Below are positions 41,534 to 51,074 of a stretch of DNA of 64,000 bases, in pieces. The notes below the pieces were generated by a model. That model did not search any database and was not told where the DNA came from. It worked only from the letters and a program-made list of their open reading frames with translations. Source of the DNA: Actinospica sp035493475 (GTDB lineage: Bacteria; Actinomycetota; Actinomycetes; Streptomycetales; Catenulisporaceae). Every line of letters begins with the position of its first letter. Position 1 is the first letter of the stretch. The position numbers were made by a program, and so were the translations under genes. Location: contig DATJIF010000175.1 of assembly GCA_035493475.1 (NCBI GenBank), positions 62,001 through 126,000 on the forward strand. Direction: 5' to 3'.

Positions 41534-42503
41534 ATGGGACCGGCGCGATCGCGGTTCCGGCACGAGGCGCTGCTGTACGAGGGCGTGGACGGATTCGTCG
41601 CGGACGTCTCCGGGTTCGTCCGCGAGGGGCTGGCCGCGGGCGAGGCCGTACTCGTCGCGGCGATCGAGGAGCACACCGAACCGCTGCGCGCGGCACTCGG
41701 CGCGGCCGCGGCCGAGGTGGAGTTCCTGGCGATCGCGGAGGTCGGCCGAAACCCGGCCAGGATCATCCCGGCGTGGCAGGACTGGATCGAACGCGCCGCC
41801 GCGCGCGACGTCGTTCCGCGCGATCGGCGAGCCGGTCTGGGCCGGGCGTTCCGAACTGGAGATCCGCGAGTGCGCGGCGCACGAGCACCTGCTCGACACG
41901 GCCTTCGCGGACGGGCCGCAGTGGCACCTGCTGTGTCCGTACGACGTAATTGGCCTGCCGGAGTCCGTGGTCGCGGGGTTCACCGCCGCGCATCGGACGG
42001 TCCGCGGCAAGCCGTCGCGGTGGCACGGCGCGGACATCGACTCGGGGGCTGGCCACGAATTCTTCGGCGTGCCGTCGCCGCGGCTCGGGCCGCCGCTGTT
42101 CGAGGCCCCGTTCGGATTCGACGAGCTGCCCGGGCTGCGGACGGCCATCGAGCGGCGTGCCGATCCGCTGGGTCTGAGCGGTCGTCGGCTCGCGGACTTC
42201 GTGCTGGTCGCGGACGAACTGGCGTGCAACAGCGTGCGGCACGGCGGCGGACGCGGTTCGATCGCGCTCTGGGCGCACGACGGGCACGCCGTGGTCGAGG
42301 TAGCCGACAGCGGCCTGATAGCCGATCCGCTGGTCGGCCGGCGCAGGCCCGACTTCCGCTCGGGCGGCGGCGCGGGATTGTGGACTGCGAACCAGCTCTG
42401 CGACCTGGTGCTCATCCACTCGACCGCCGAGTCCGGCACGACCGTGCGCGCCTATCTGGATACGTCTCCGGACACGTTTGACGGTGCCGCGTCCGGGCAA
42501 TAG
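41534..42503 (+). pseudogene. MEDS-domain/ATPase sensor protein gene with frameshift
   Basis: The two halves of one protein lie in different frames. Frame 1 from ATG 41534 encodes the MEDS start (FRHEALLYEG...GRNPARIIPAWQDW); from about 41815 the expected continuation (RAIGEPVWAGRSELE, HLLCPYDV) and a C-terminal GHKL ATPase (VADELACNSVRHGGG, GGAGLW) are read in another frame to 42503. The total of 970 nt is one more than a multiple of three, so one inserted base near 41811-41816 (TCGTTCCGC) explains it. This is either a real inactivating mutation, a phase-variable site or a sequence error. The family senses signals and acts as an anti-sigma switch. Confidence 0.85.
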
Positions 42504-42572
42504 CCGCGCCTGCTGTGCCGGGGCCGCGGCACGGCGGAGGGGATTAGAGTGGATCCGTTGGAGGCTGGAACC

Positions 42573-45500
42573 ATGCGGGACAGCGCCGGAGCCGCGACCG
42601 AGGCGGCTGGCACGCGTCTCGACGTGTTCTCGCTCGACGCGAAGGTGGGCCCGGACCTCGCCGCCGTCGACTGGTCGGCGACCGCGATCGGCCCGCCGGG
42701 CTCCTGGCCGCCCAGCCTGCGCACCGCGCTCACGATCCTGCTCACCTCGCGCTTCCCGATGTGGATGGCGTGGGGCCCCGAGCTGACCTTCTTCTGCAAC
42801 GCCTCGTACCGCCGCGACACGCTGGGCCGCAAATACCCGTGGGCGCTCGGCCGGCCGGCGAGCGAGGTGTGGCGGGAGATCTGGCCGGACATCGGGCCGC
42901 GCATCCGCACGGTGCTGGAGACCGGCGAGGCGACCTGGGACGAGGCGCTGCTACTGTTCCTCGAACGTTCCGGCTACCCCGAGGAGACCTACCACACCTT
43001 CTCCTACAGCCCGCTGCGCGACGAGTCCGACGCCGTGGTCGGCATGCTGTGCGTGGTCACCGAGGAGACCGAGCGCGTCGTCGCCGAGCGGCGGATGGGG
43101 ACGCTGCGCGATCTCGGCTCGGACCTGACCGCCGTGCGCACCGAGCAGGAGATCCTGTCCTTCACCGCCCGCCAGTTCGCGCGGAACGAGAAGACCTTCC
43201 CGTTCACCCTCACCTACCTGTTCGAGGGCGGGGCCGCGCGGCTCGCCGCGACCAGCGGGATCCCGGTGGGCCACGCCGCGGCGCCGACGGTCCTGGCCGT
43301 CGACGACGAGGGGCCGATCTGGCCGGCCGCTGTGGCGGCGAAGGGCGAGGCGTGCGTGGTGGCCCTCGACGGCCTCTGCGCGGAACCGCTGCCCACCGGC
43401 GGCTGGTCGGAGCCGCCCGCGCACGCCGTCGTCGAGCCGCTGCCGCGCCAGGGCGGCGACCCCTACGGATTCCTGGTCGCCGCGGCCAACCGGTACCGGC
43501 CGCTGGACGACGCGTACCGCGGCTTCATCGCGCTGACGGCGGGTTACGTCGCGGCCGGGATCGCCGGCGCCCGCGTGTACCAGGCGCAGCGGCTGCGCGC
43601 GGAGGAGCTGGCCGAGCTCGACCGGGCGAAGACGGCGTTCTACTCGAACGTCAGCCACGAGTTCCGCACGCCGCTCACGCTGATCGCGGGCCCGGTCGAG
43701 GAGCTGCGCGGCGAGTTCGCCGGGTCCGACCCGCGCGTGCGCGAGCAACTCGAAGTGGTGCGCCGCAACGCGCTGCGCCTCGGCAAGCTCGTCAACACCC
43801 TGCTGGACTTCTCGCGGATCGAGGCCGGACGGATGCAGGCCCGGTTCGCGCCGGTCGACCTCGCGACGCTGACCGCCGAACTCGCCAGCGTCTTCCGCTC
43901 GGCGGTCGAGCGCGCCGGCCTCGCCTTCGAGGTGGACGCAGCGCCGCTGCCCGAACCTGTCTACCTGGACCGCTCCCTGTGGGAGAAGATCGTCCTCAAC
44001 CTGCTCAGCAATGCCCTGAAATTCACCTTCGACGGCGCTATCCGGGTGGCGGTCCGGACGGACGGCGATCGCGCGCTGGTGACGGTGGCCGACAGCGGGG
44101 TCGGCGTGCCCGAGCACGAGATGCCGCGGCTGTTCGAGCGCTTCCACCGGATCGAGAACACCCGCGCCCGCTCGCACGAGGGCAGCGGCATCGGCCTGGC
44201 CCTGGTCAAGGAACTGGTCGCGCTGCACGGCGGGACCATCACGGCGAGCTCGACCGAGGGCGAGGGCACCGAGTTCACGATCGCGCTGCCCCTCGGCCGC
44301 GGCCACCTGGCGGACGACGCCCTGACCGACGACGGCGATCGCGGCGACTCGCCCGAAGCGCTGGACACCGACGCGTTCGTGCAGGAGGCGCTGCGCTGGC
44401 TGCCGGACGAGGAACCCGAGGAGCCGGTGCAGCCGGCCGGCCCCGGTGCGGCGCACGTGCTCGTGGTCGACGACAACGCGGACATGCGCGACTATCTGGC
44501 GCGTCTGCTGCGCGGCGCCGGACACCGCGTCACGGCGCTGGCCGACGGTGCGAGCGCGCTCGAAGCCGCCCGCGCCGAACCGCCCGACCTGGTCGTCAGC
44601 GACGTGATGATGCCGGGTATCAGCGGGCTCGATCTCGTCGCCGCACTGCGTCAGGACCCTCATACTCCCGGTCTGCCGGTGCTGCTGCTGTCCGCGCGCG
44701 CCGGGCAGGAGGCGTCCATCGAAGGGCTCGAAGCCGGCGCGGACGACTATCTGGTCAAGCCCTTCACGGCCGCGGACCTGCTGGCGCGGGTGCGGGCGAA
44801 TGTCGAGCTGTCCCGGCTGCAGACCCACCACGCCCGCTGGCGCAACGCCCTGCTCGAGACGCTGCACGACGGGTTCTTCGTCGCGGACGAGGACGGCACG
44901 GTCGTCGAGATCAACGCGGCGTTCACCGAGATCCTGGGCTACGGGCCGGAGGGGCTGCCCTACCGGCCGAAGCACCCGTGGTGGCCGGACCCGGCCCGCG
45001 ACCCGGACGCCGAGCGGGCCGTGGCGCAGGCCTTCGACCGGTTCCTCGGCGAGAGCGCGGGAACCTGCACCGTCCCGGTCCGGCACCGGGACGGGCGGCG
45101 GGTGTGGATCACCGCCACCTTCAGCCGGATCACCGACCCGGAGACCGGCCGCCGGATGAGCGTGGGCACCGTCCGCGACGTGACCGATGAGCACTACGCG
45201 GGCCAGCGGGACGCGGCGGTCACCGCGGTCACGCTGCGGCTGTCCCGGGCGGTCGGCCTGGACGAGGCGTTGCGCGGCGTGCTCGAGGAGATCGGCAGGC
45301 TCTGGCGCACGACGCGCGTGCTGGCGGTCGTCTTCGCGGCGGACGACGAAGAGCCCGCCGTCACCACGTTGGGCGAGCCGCGGGAGTGGACCGGTCTGGA
45401 GGCGTTGCTGCGGACCGAACTGCTCGGGCTGCGCGACGGGGCGCCGCTGGTGGTGCGCGAGGGGCTCGGCGTGGGCGTCGCACTCGATCATCCGCTGGGC

Positions 45501-46700
45501 CTGGTCGTGCTCTGGCTCGACCTCGACCGCCGGACGTTCACCGCGCAGGACAGGCTGCTGCTCTCCGTGCTGGCCGGCCACCTCACCCAGGGCCTGCGCC
45601 GCGCCCACCAGATCGACGAGCAGCGGGAGACCGCGCTGGCGTTGCAGCGCGCGATCCTCGGGCCGTCCGAACTGCCGCCCGGATTCGCCGTGCGGTACGA
45701 GCCCGCGGCGCGTCCGCTGGAGGTGGGCGGCGACTGGTACGACACCGTCGGGCTGCCGGACGGGCGGATCGGCGTCGTCGTCGGGGACTGCGTCGGCCGC
45801 GGCCTGGAGGCGGCGACGATCATGGGCCAGTTGCGCAGCGCCTGCCGCGCGCTGCTGCTGCAGGATTCGCGGCCCGGCCGGGTGCTCAGCGCGCTCGACC
45901 GCTTCGCCGCCGGGATCCCGGGAGCGCTGTGCACCACGGTGTTCTGCGGCGTGCTCGATCCCGAGTCGGGCATGCTGACGTACTCCAGCGCGGGCCACCC
46001 GCCGGCGATCCTCGCCTGCGCCGACGGCACCACGACGCTGCTCGACGGCGCGCGCTCCTTCCCGCTCGCCGTCCGTCCGGAGACGGAACGCCCCAGCGCC
46101 GCCGTGCCGGTGCCCGCGCGGGCCACGCTGCTGGTCTACAGCGACGGCCTCGTCGAACGCCGCCGCCGCCCGCTGACCGGCGGGATCGCCAAGGCGGGCT
46201 TGGCATTGCGCGACGAACGGGACACCGGTGTCGAGGAGCTCGCCGCGCGGCTGATGTCGCGGCTCGCACCGGCCGAGGGCTATGAGGACGACGTCGCCGT
46301 ACTGCTCTACCGGCATCCCGGCCCGTACCTCACCGTCTTCCCCGCCGAGCCCGAGCAGCTCGGCGCGGCCAGAGACGGCCTGCGCGCCTGGCTCGAGCGG
46401 TGCGGTCTGCCGCCCGAGACCGCGCAGCAGGCGCTGGTCGCCGCGGGGGAGGCGTGTACGAACTCCGTCGAACACGCGCATCCGGACGGCGGCGGAACCG
46501 TGCGTCTGTGCGCCGAGGCGTTCGCCGGGCACATCATGATCACCGTCACGGACGACGGCCGCTGGCGCCCGCCGCGGGACCCGGGTGAGGAGTTCCGCGG
46601 GCACGGCACGAAGATCATGAGGGCGATGGTCGACGACGTCGACATCGCCGAAGGTGTGAAGGGAACCACCGTTACGTTGCGCATCGGAGTCGAACAATGA
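42573..46700 (+). CDS. Hybrid sensor kinase - response regulator - PP2C phosphatase - anti-sigma ATPase
   Basis: A 1375-aa multidomain signalling protein. In order: PAS-like (about 35-170), GAF (about 175-340), HisKA with His362 (NVSHEFRTPLTL), HATPase (GSGIGLALVKEL), receiver with Asp677 (DLVVSDVMMPG) and KPF, PAS (HDGFFVADEDGT), GAF, SpoIIE/RsbU-type PP2C (VGGDWYDT..., GDCVGRGLEAA; about 1030-1250), and a C-terminal RsbW-type ATPase (AAGEACTNSVEHA; about 1253-1373). ATG 42573 follows GGAGG; GTG 42549 is the alternative. The next gene, a STAS protein, overlaps by 4 bp and is the natural substrate of both output domains. Confidence 0.92.
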   Translation: MRDSAGAATEAAGTRLDVFSLDAKVGPDLAAVDWSATAIGPPGSWPPSLRTALTILLTSRFPMWMAWGPELTFFCNASYRRDTLGRKYPWALGRPASEVWREIWPDIGPRIRTVLETGEATWDEALLLFLERSGYPEETYHTFSYSPLRDESDAVVGMLCVVTEETERVVAERRMGTLRDLGSDLTAVRTEQEILSFTARQFARNEKTFPFTLTYLFEGGAARLAATSGIPVGHAAAPTVLAVDDEGPIWPAAVAAKGEACVVALDGLCAEPLPTGGWSEPPAHAVVEPLPRQGGDPYGFLVAAANRYRPLDDAYRGFIALTAGYVAAGIAGARVYQAQRLRAEELAELDRAKTAFYSNVSHEFRTPLTLIAGPVEELRGEFAGSDPRVREQLEVVRRNALRLGKLVNTLLDFSRIEAGRMQARFAPVDLATLTAELASVFRSAVERAGLAFEVDAAPLPEPVYLDRSLWEKIVLNLLSNALKFTFDGAIRVAVRTDGDRALVTVADSGVGVPEHEMPRLFERFHRIENTRARSHEGSGIGLALVKELVALHGGTITASSTEGEGTEFTIALPLGRGHLADDALTDDGDRGDSPEALDTDAFVQEALRWLPDEEPEEPVQPAGPGAAHVLVVDDNADMRDYLARLLRGAGHRVTALADGASALEAARAEPPDLVVSDVMMPGISGLDLVAALRQDPHTPGLPVLLLSARAGQEASIEGLEAGADDYLVKPFTAADLLARVRANVELSRLQTHHARWRNALLETLHDGFFVADEDGTVVEINAAFTEILGYGPEGLPYRPKHPWWPDPARDPDAERAVAQAFDRFLGESAGTCTVPVRHRDGRRVWITATFSRITDPETGRRMSVGTVRDVTDEHYAGQRDAAVTAVTLRLSRAVGLDEALRGVLEEIGRLWRTTRVLAVVFAADDEEPAVTTLGEPREWTGLEALLRTELLGLRDGAPLVVREGLGVGVALDHPLGLVVLWLDLDRRTFTAQDRLLLSVLAGHLTQGLRRAHQIDEQRETALALQRAILGPSELPPGFAVRYEPAARPLEVGGDWYDTVGLPDGRIGVVVGDCVGRGLEAATIMGQLRSACRALLLQDSRPGRVLSALDRFAAGIPGALCTTVFCGVLDPESGMLTYSSAGHPPAILACADGTTTLLDGARSFPLAVRPETERPSAAVPVPARATLLVYSDGLVERRRRPLTGGIAKAGLALRDERDTGVEELAARLMSRLAPAEGYEDDVAVLLYRHPGPYLTVFPAEPEQLGAARDGLRAWLERCGLPPETAQQALVAAGEACTNSVEHAHPDGGGTVRLCAEAFAGHIMITVTDDGRWRPPRDPGEEFRGHGTKIMRAMVDDVDIAEGVKGTTVTLRIGVEQ

Positions 46701-47017
46701 CCACCGCGCTGAGCCTGACCCGCACCCGGCGCACCGACGGCGCCCCCGTACTGACCGTCGTCGGCGAGGTGGACCGGAGCAACAGCAGCGAGTTCGCCGC
46801 GGCACTCGAGGAAGGCCTCGATCCCCCCGCCGGCCGCCTCACCGTCGACCTGTCCCGCGTCTGGTACCTCGACAGCGCCGGACTGAGCGTCCTGTTCGCC
46901 CACGCCGACCAGATCGAAGTAGTCGTCGCCCCGCTGCTCGCCCCGGTACTCGCGGTCAGCGGACTCGACGGCGTGACCCGGGTGCGCGCCGCCGCCGGTC
47001 CGCCCGAGCAGGGGTGA
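46697..47017 (+). CDS. STAS-domain anti-sigma-factor antagonist (kinase-linked)
   Basis: A 106-aa STAS protein with the phospho-acceptor Ser in YLDSAGLSVLF and the signature VVGEVDRSNS. It is translationally coupled (ATGA) to the giant kinase/phosphatase, whose PP2C domain should dephosphorylate it and whose ATPase domain should bind or phosphorylate it. Sequence differs from the STAS protein at 39763. Confidence 0.9.
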   Translation: MTTALSLTRTRRTDGAPVLTVVGEVDRSNSSEFAAALEEGLDPPAGRLTVDLSRVWYLDSAGLSVLFAHADQIEVVVAPLLAPVLAVSGLDGVTRVRAAAGPPEQG

Positions 47018-47043
47018 ATCGCTTCTTTCGCGAAGACCGTTTT

Positions 47044-47095
47044 GCCCCGTTAACCGGGCCGTCGAGAAAACCGCCGCCGGACCGGTTAACGGGGC
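47044..47095. terminator. Long inverted repeat, possible terminator
   Basis: Perfect 14-bp arms GCCCCGTTAACCGG (47044-47057) and CCGGTTAACGGGGC (47082-47095) around 24 nt. It follows the STAS gene and could end its transcript. The downstream arm also overlaps the -35 box of P3, so an operator role is possible instead. Confidence 0.5.
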
Positions 47096-47107
47096 GGAAC
47101 CGGGTAG
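47084..47107 (+). promoter_or_regulatory. SigB-like promoter (P3)
   Basis: GGTT at 47084-47087, 14 bp, GGGTAG at 47102-47107, about 140 bp upstream of the pyruvate-oxidase-like gene. The -10 deviates from consensus at the last base. Confidence 0.45.
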
Positions 47108-47245
47108 TCGGCGGCGACGGCCCACGTGGCGATCACGGAGGTGAAGGCCGTGGCCGAGCACTTCGTCAACCAGATCGGCCCGGAGCGCCCAGCACGTGCT
47201 GCCGATGGTCGCGGCCCCCACCGACTGACAGCGAGGAGCATCCAC

Positions 47246-49060
47246 ATGTCCACGAAGGTTTCCGACTACCTGCTCAACCGGCTGCGCGAGTGGGGCGTCG
47301 AGCACGTCTTCGCCTATCCCGGCGACGGTATCAACGGCCTGCTGGCCGCCTGGGGCCGTGCCGAGAACAGGCCGATGTTCGTCCAGGCGCGGCACGAGGA
47401 GATGGCCGCGTTCGAGGCGGTCGGCTACGCGAAGTTCTCCGGCGAGGTCGGGGTGTGCGCCGCGACCTCGGGGCCGGGCGCGATCCACCTGCTCAACGGC
47501 CTGTACGACGCGAAGCTGGACCACGTGCCGGTGGTGGCGATCGTCGGGCAGACCGACCGGAGCGCGATGGGCGGCTCCTACCAGCAGGAGGTCGATCTGC
47601 TGAGCCTGTACAAGGACGTGGCGTCCGAGTACTGCGAGATGGTCACCGTGCCGCAGCAGTTGCCGAACGTGCTGGACCGGGCGATGCGCATCGCCAAGGC
47701 CAGGCACGCCCCGACCGCCGTGATCATCCCGGCGGACGTGCAGGAGCTCGACTACGCGCCGCCCGAGCACGCCTTCAAGATGGTGCCGTCCTCGATCGGC
47801 CACCCGCGCTTCGACGCCGTCCCGCCCGATGCGGAGATCGACCGCGCCGCGCGCGTGCTGAACGAGGGCGAGAAGGTGGCGATGCTGGTCGGCCAGGGCG
47901 CCCGGCACGCGCGCGGGCAGGTGGAGCGGATCGCCGAACTGCTCGGCGCCGGGGTCGCGAAGGCGCTGCTCGGCAAGGACGTGCTCCCCGACGACCTGCC
48001 GTACGTGACCGGCTCGATCGGCCTGCTCGGCACCCGGCCGTCCTACGAGCTGATGCAGGGCTGCGACACGCTGCTGGTGGTCGGCTCGAGCTTCCCGTAC
48101 ACGCAGTTCCTGCCCGAATTCGACGACGTGCGCGCCGTGCAGATCGACATGGACCCGTCGATGATCGGGCTGCGCTACCCCTTCGAGGTCGAACTCGTCG
48201 GCGACTCGGCGGCCACCCTCGACCGGCTGATCGCCAGGATCGAACGCAACCCGAAGCGCGAGTGGCGCGAGCGGATCGAGGCGAGTGTCGCGCGCTGGCA
48301 CGAGGTGATGGACCGTCGGGCGCAGGTCGAGGCGGATCCGATCAACCCGGAGTACGTCGTGCACGCGCTCGACGCCGTCGTGCCGGAGAACGCGATCATC
48401 AGCGCCGACTCCGGTTCGGCCGCGAACTGGTACGCGCGGCACCTGCGGATGCGCGGGCAGATGCGCGGTTCGCTGTCCGGGACGCTGGCCACGATGGGCC
48501 CGGGCGTGCCGTACGCTATCGGCGCGAAGTTCGCCCACCCGGACCGGCCCGCGATCGCCATCGTCGGCGACGGCGCGATGCAGATGAACGGCCTCGCCGA
48601 GCTGATCACGGCCGCCAAGTACTGCGATCAGTGGACTGACAAACGGCTCGTGGTCGCGGTGCTCAACAACCACGACCTGAACCAGGTCACCTGGGAGATG
48701 CGCGCGATGCAGGGTGCGCCGTCCTTCGAGGCCTCGCAGTCGCTGCCGGACGTGCCGTACGCGGACATCGCGCAGCGCTTCGGCCTCGACGGCGTGCGCG
48801 TGGAGAACCGGGACGGAGTCGTCGGCGCGTGGCGCGAGGCCCTGGCGGCGGACCGTCCGTACGTCATCGACTTCCGCACCGACCCGGCCGTCCCGCCGAT
48901 CCCGCCGCACGCCACGCTGGAGCAGATCGAGAACGCCGCGTCCGCCGTCATCCACGGCGACCCGGACCGCGAGGGCATGGTCCGCCAGGGCCTGAAGGCG
49001 AAGATCCAGGAGGTCGTACCGCACCTGCCGGGCGCCCTGCGCGGCGAGCGGAAGGACTGA
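47246..49060 (+). CDS. Pyruvate-oxidase-like thiamine-diphosphate enzyme
   Basis: A 604-aa ThDP enzyme of the pyruvate oxidase/acetolactate synthase family. Features: the N-terminal catalytic Glu region (QARHEEMAAFEAVGYAK), ATSGPGAIHLLNGLYDAK, and the ThDP/Mg motif GDGAMQMNGLAELITAAKYC ending with NNHDLNQ. Its relatives in actinobacteria are annotated as pyruvate dehydrogenase (quinone)-type; decarboxylation to acetate or acetyl phosphate is likely but not proven. ATG 47246 follows GAGGAG; the frame is open 40 codons earlier without similarity. A SigB-like promoter precedes it. Confidence 0.88.
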   Translation: MSTKVSDYLLNRLREWGVEHVFAYPGDGINGLLAAWGRAENRPMFVQARHEEMAAFEAVGYAKFSGEVGVCAATSGPGAIHLLNGLYDAKLDHVPVVAIVGQTDRSAMGGSYQQEVDLLSLYKDVASEYCEMVTVPQQLPNVLDRAMRIAKARHAPTAVIIPADVQELDYAPPEHAFKMVPSSIGHPRFDAVPPDAEIDRAARVLNEGEKVAMLVGQGARHARGQVERIAELLGAGVAKALLGKDVLPDDLPYVTGSIGLLGTRPSYELMQGCDTLLVVGSSFPYTQFLPEFDDVRAVQIDMDPSMIGLRYPFEVELVGDSAATLDRLIARIERNPKREWRERIEASVARWHEVMDRRAQVEADPINPEYVVHALDAVVPENAIISADSGSAANWYARHLRMRGQMRGSLSGTLATMGPGVPYAIGAKFAHPDRPAIAIVGDGAMQMNGLAELITAAKYCDQWTDKRLVVAVLNNHDLNQVTWEMRAMQGAPSFEASQSLPDVPYADIAQRFGLDGVRVENRDGVVGAWREALAADRPYVIDFRTDPAVPPIPPHATLEQIENAASAVIHGDPDREGMVRQGLKAKIQEVVPHLPGALRGERKD

Positions 49061-50851
49061 TCAGAAGCCTGGCATGCCACCGGCGAAGGCCGCGACCAAC
49101 GCGATCAGCCCCAGCACGGCGTAGGCGGCGTAGTCGTTGGCCGAGCCGGTGTGCAGTGCGCGCAGTCCGCGGATCGGCTGCGGGTCGCGTCGTAGCCGCA
49201 GGTAGCCGCGGACGACGAGGGCGGCGATGAGCAGGGTGGCGACGGTGACGGCGATCTCGAGCCAGTCCGAGTACTTAAAGGTGACGTGCGCCGCGGTGAC
49301 GGTGCCGCCGACATGTAGTTGGGCGGCGGTGTAGCGGGCGGTCTCCAGCAGGCCGCCCGCCGCCGGTTCCATCAGCATCCGGAGGATCTGCTGCGGGAAG
49401 ACGCCGAACGCGAGGCAGCAGCCGCCGAGGCCGATCAGTCCGGTGGCCATGCCCGGCGAGATCGACTCGTGCGGCTCCAGCGGCGCGTCGATCTGCTCGG
49501 CGTGGTGGGCGGGCCGGTAGAAGGCGAGCCACGCGGCGCGGCCGAGGGCGGCGACGGTGAGCAGTTGGGCGAGCAGCATCACCGCGTAGGGCACGAACTG
49601 GTGGCTGTCGGTCAGGCCGTGGTGGATCAGGCTGAGCGAGACGTAGCCGTTGAAGGGCGGGATTCCGGCGATGGACGCGGCGCCGACCGTGAAGGCGACC
49701 GTGATCGCGGGGAACTGCTTGGCCAGGCCGCCGAGTGCGCGCAGCGAGGTCTGGCCGGTGCGGTGCACGACGGCGCCCGCGCACAGGAACAGCAGGGCCT
49801 TGAAGAGCGCGTGGTTGACCAGGTGGTAGACGCCACCGGTGACGCCCGCCGCGTTGCCGGTGGCGAATCCGACCGTGATCACGCCCATCTGCGAGACGGT
49901 GTCGTAGGCCAGCACGCGCTTGAAGTCGTCCTGCGCGAGGGCCATTGCCGCGCCGACGACGGCTGTCGCGAGTCCGATGACCATCAGCGCGCCGAGCACC
50001 GGCAGACCGGAGCCGGGGAACACCTGGAGGGACAGCCGTGCGATGCCGATCAGGCCGAGGTTGACCATCAGGCCGGAGAAGAGCGCTGATACGGGGCCCG
50101 GCGCGGCGGTGTGCGCGTCAGCGAGCCAGCCGTGGAAGGGCAACAGTCCGGCCTTGGTCGCGAATCCGGCGATCAGCAGGGCGAGGGCGACGGCGTCGAG
50201 GATTCCGGCGGGCGCGGCCAGTCTCTCGTGCAGCTGACCGAGGTTGAGCGCGCCGGTGTGCACGTAGAGGAGTCCGGCGCCGAGGAAGACGGTGAAGCCC
50301 GCGAGCGTGGTCAGCACCAGGATCTTGAACGCCGCCTCCAGTGCGATCGGGCGTTCCAGGAAGAAGCCGGTCAGGCCGTAGCTGGAGAGCGCGGCGACCT
50401 GGAACCAGACGAACAGGTCGAACAGGTCCCCGGTCAGCGCGGCGCCGATCAGCGCCGCGAGCAGCAGCTGGAACAGGCACGCGAAGCCGCCCCACTCGCG
50501 CGCGCCGAGGCCGCCCAGCTCAGAGAGCGTATACAGCAGGAGCAGCAGACCGACTCCTGCCACGACCAGCGCGCACAGCAGGCCGAAGGGGTCGGCGGCG
50601 AACGCGATGCCGAGCACCGTGCCGCCGCTCGGGCGCCAGCCGCCGAGGTAGTGCACGAGGACCGTCCCGCCGAACACGCGCGGCGCGGCCAGGATGAGCA
50701 CCGTCAGCGCGCCGCCCATCGTGACCAGGCAGCCGACCAGCGCCGCCCGGTTGCTCCACCGGGCCAGCAGCGGCGCGAGCACCGCCCCGCCCAACGGCAT
50801 CGCCGCGGCCAGCGGGAGCAGCGAGGCGAGCGCGGCGGTGGACAGGTTCAT
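49061..50851 (-). CDS. Mrp-type Na+/H+ antiporter subunit D-like protein
   Basis: A 596-aa membrane protein of the NuoL/M/N-MrpA/D family with about 14 helices. The conserved proton-channel parts are visible: FCWFQVAAL-like VWFQVAALSSYGLTGFF, KAGLLPFHGWLADAHTAAPGPVSALFSG (Lys and His in the broken helix), and YHLVNHALFKALLFLCAG. The rest of an Mrp operon (E, F, G, MbhD, B, C) lies at 60.0-62.8 kb on the same strand, so this subunit is displaced by 9 kb of opposite-strand genes. It is coupled by 4 bp to a 32-aa upstream gene. Confidence 0.87.
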   Translation of the reverse strand: MNLSTAALASLLPLAAAMPLGGAVLAPLLARWSNRAALVGCLVTMGGALTVLILAAPRVFGGTVLVHYLGGWRPSGGTVLGIAFAADPFGLLCALVVAGVGLLLLLYTLSELGGLGAREWGGFACLFQLLLAALIGAALTGDLFDLFVWFQVAALSSYGLTGFFLERPIALEAAFKILVLTTLAGFTVFLGAGLLYVHTGALNLGQLHERLAAPAGILDAVALALLIAGFATKAGLLPFHGWLADAHTAAPGPVSALFSGLMVNLGLIGIARLSLQVFPGSGLPVLGALMVIGLATAVVGAAMALAQDDFKRVLAYDTVSQMGVITVGFATGNAAGVTGGVYHLVNHALFKALLFLCAGAVVHRTGQTSLRALGGLAKQFPAITVAFTVGAASIAGIPPFNGYVSLSLIHHGLTDSHQFVPYAVMLLAQLLTVAALGRAAWLAFYRPAHHAEQIDAPLEPHESISPGMATGLIGLGGCCLAFGVFPQQILRMLMEPAAGGLLETARYTAAQLHVGGTVTAAHVTFKYSDWLEIAVTVATLLIAALVVRGYLRLRRDPQPIRGLRALHTGSANDYAAYAVLGLIALVAAFAGGMPGF

Positions 50852-50946
50852 ACGGCCAGGTCACCGATCCGCTGCCGGGCCTTGCTCAGCGAGACCGGCC
50901 CCGGCGGGTCACGCCAGGGGTCCGTGTCGGCGAGCCGTTCGGGCAT
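50848..50946 (-). CDS. 32-aa small protein coupled to the MrpD-like gene
   Basis: A short gene encoding MPERLADTDPWRDPPGPV and a basic helical end (SLSKARQRIGDLAV). AAGGAG is 7 bp upstream of the ATG, and its stop overlaps the antiporter start (ATGA), the hallmark of translational coupling. It could be a leader peptide or a small accessory protein. No homologue is recognised. Confidence 0.6.
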   Translation of the reverse strand: MPERLADTDPWRDPPGPVSLSKARQRIGDLAV

Positions 50947-50976
50947 CGCGGTCTCCTTTCGACGATCCGGCACCGG

Positions 50977-51001
50977 TTGCCCCGTCTTCCCTGCGTTTAA
51001 C
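50977..51001 (-). promoter_or_regulatory. SigB-like promoter (P6) for the MrpD-like unit
   Basis: On the minus strand GTTA (51001-50998), 15 bp, GGGCAA (50982-50977), about 31 bp upstream of the 32-aa gene. It overlaps P4 on the opposite strand. Confidence 0.35.
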
Positions 51002-51019
51002 GCGAAGTGATCCGGGCAA
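50995..51019 (+). promoter_or_regulatory. SigB-like promoter (P4)
   Basis: GTTT at 50995-50998, 15 bp, GGGCAA at 51014-51019, 56 bp upstream of the 51075 gene. Same boxes and spacing as P2. Confidence 0.5.
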
Positions 51020-51074
51020 CCAGCGCCGTCCGGAACACCGGGAGCGCACGACTGAGTCGAGAGGACTCGGAGAA

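Noticed and set aside
42951..46805. Very long open frame (about 1284 codons) on the minus strand
   Set aside because: It is antisense to the hybrid kinase gene; composition is Arg/His/Pro-rich without family motifs, as expected for a mirror frame in high-GC coding DNA.
46307..49024. 905-codon minus-strand frame across the STAS and pyruvate-oxidase-like genes
   Set aside because: It is antisense to two well-supported genes and has no recognisable domain.
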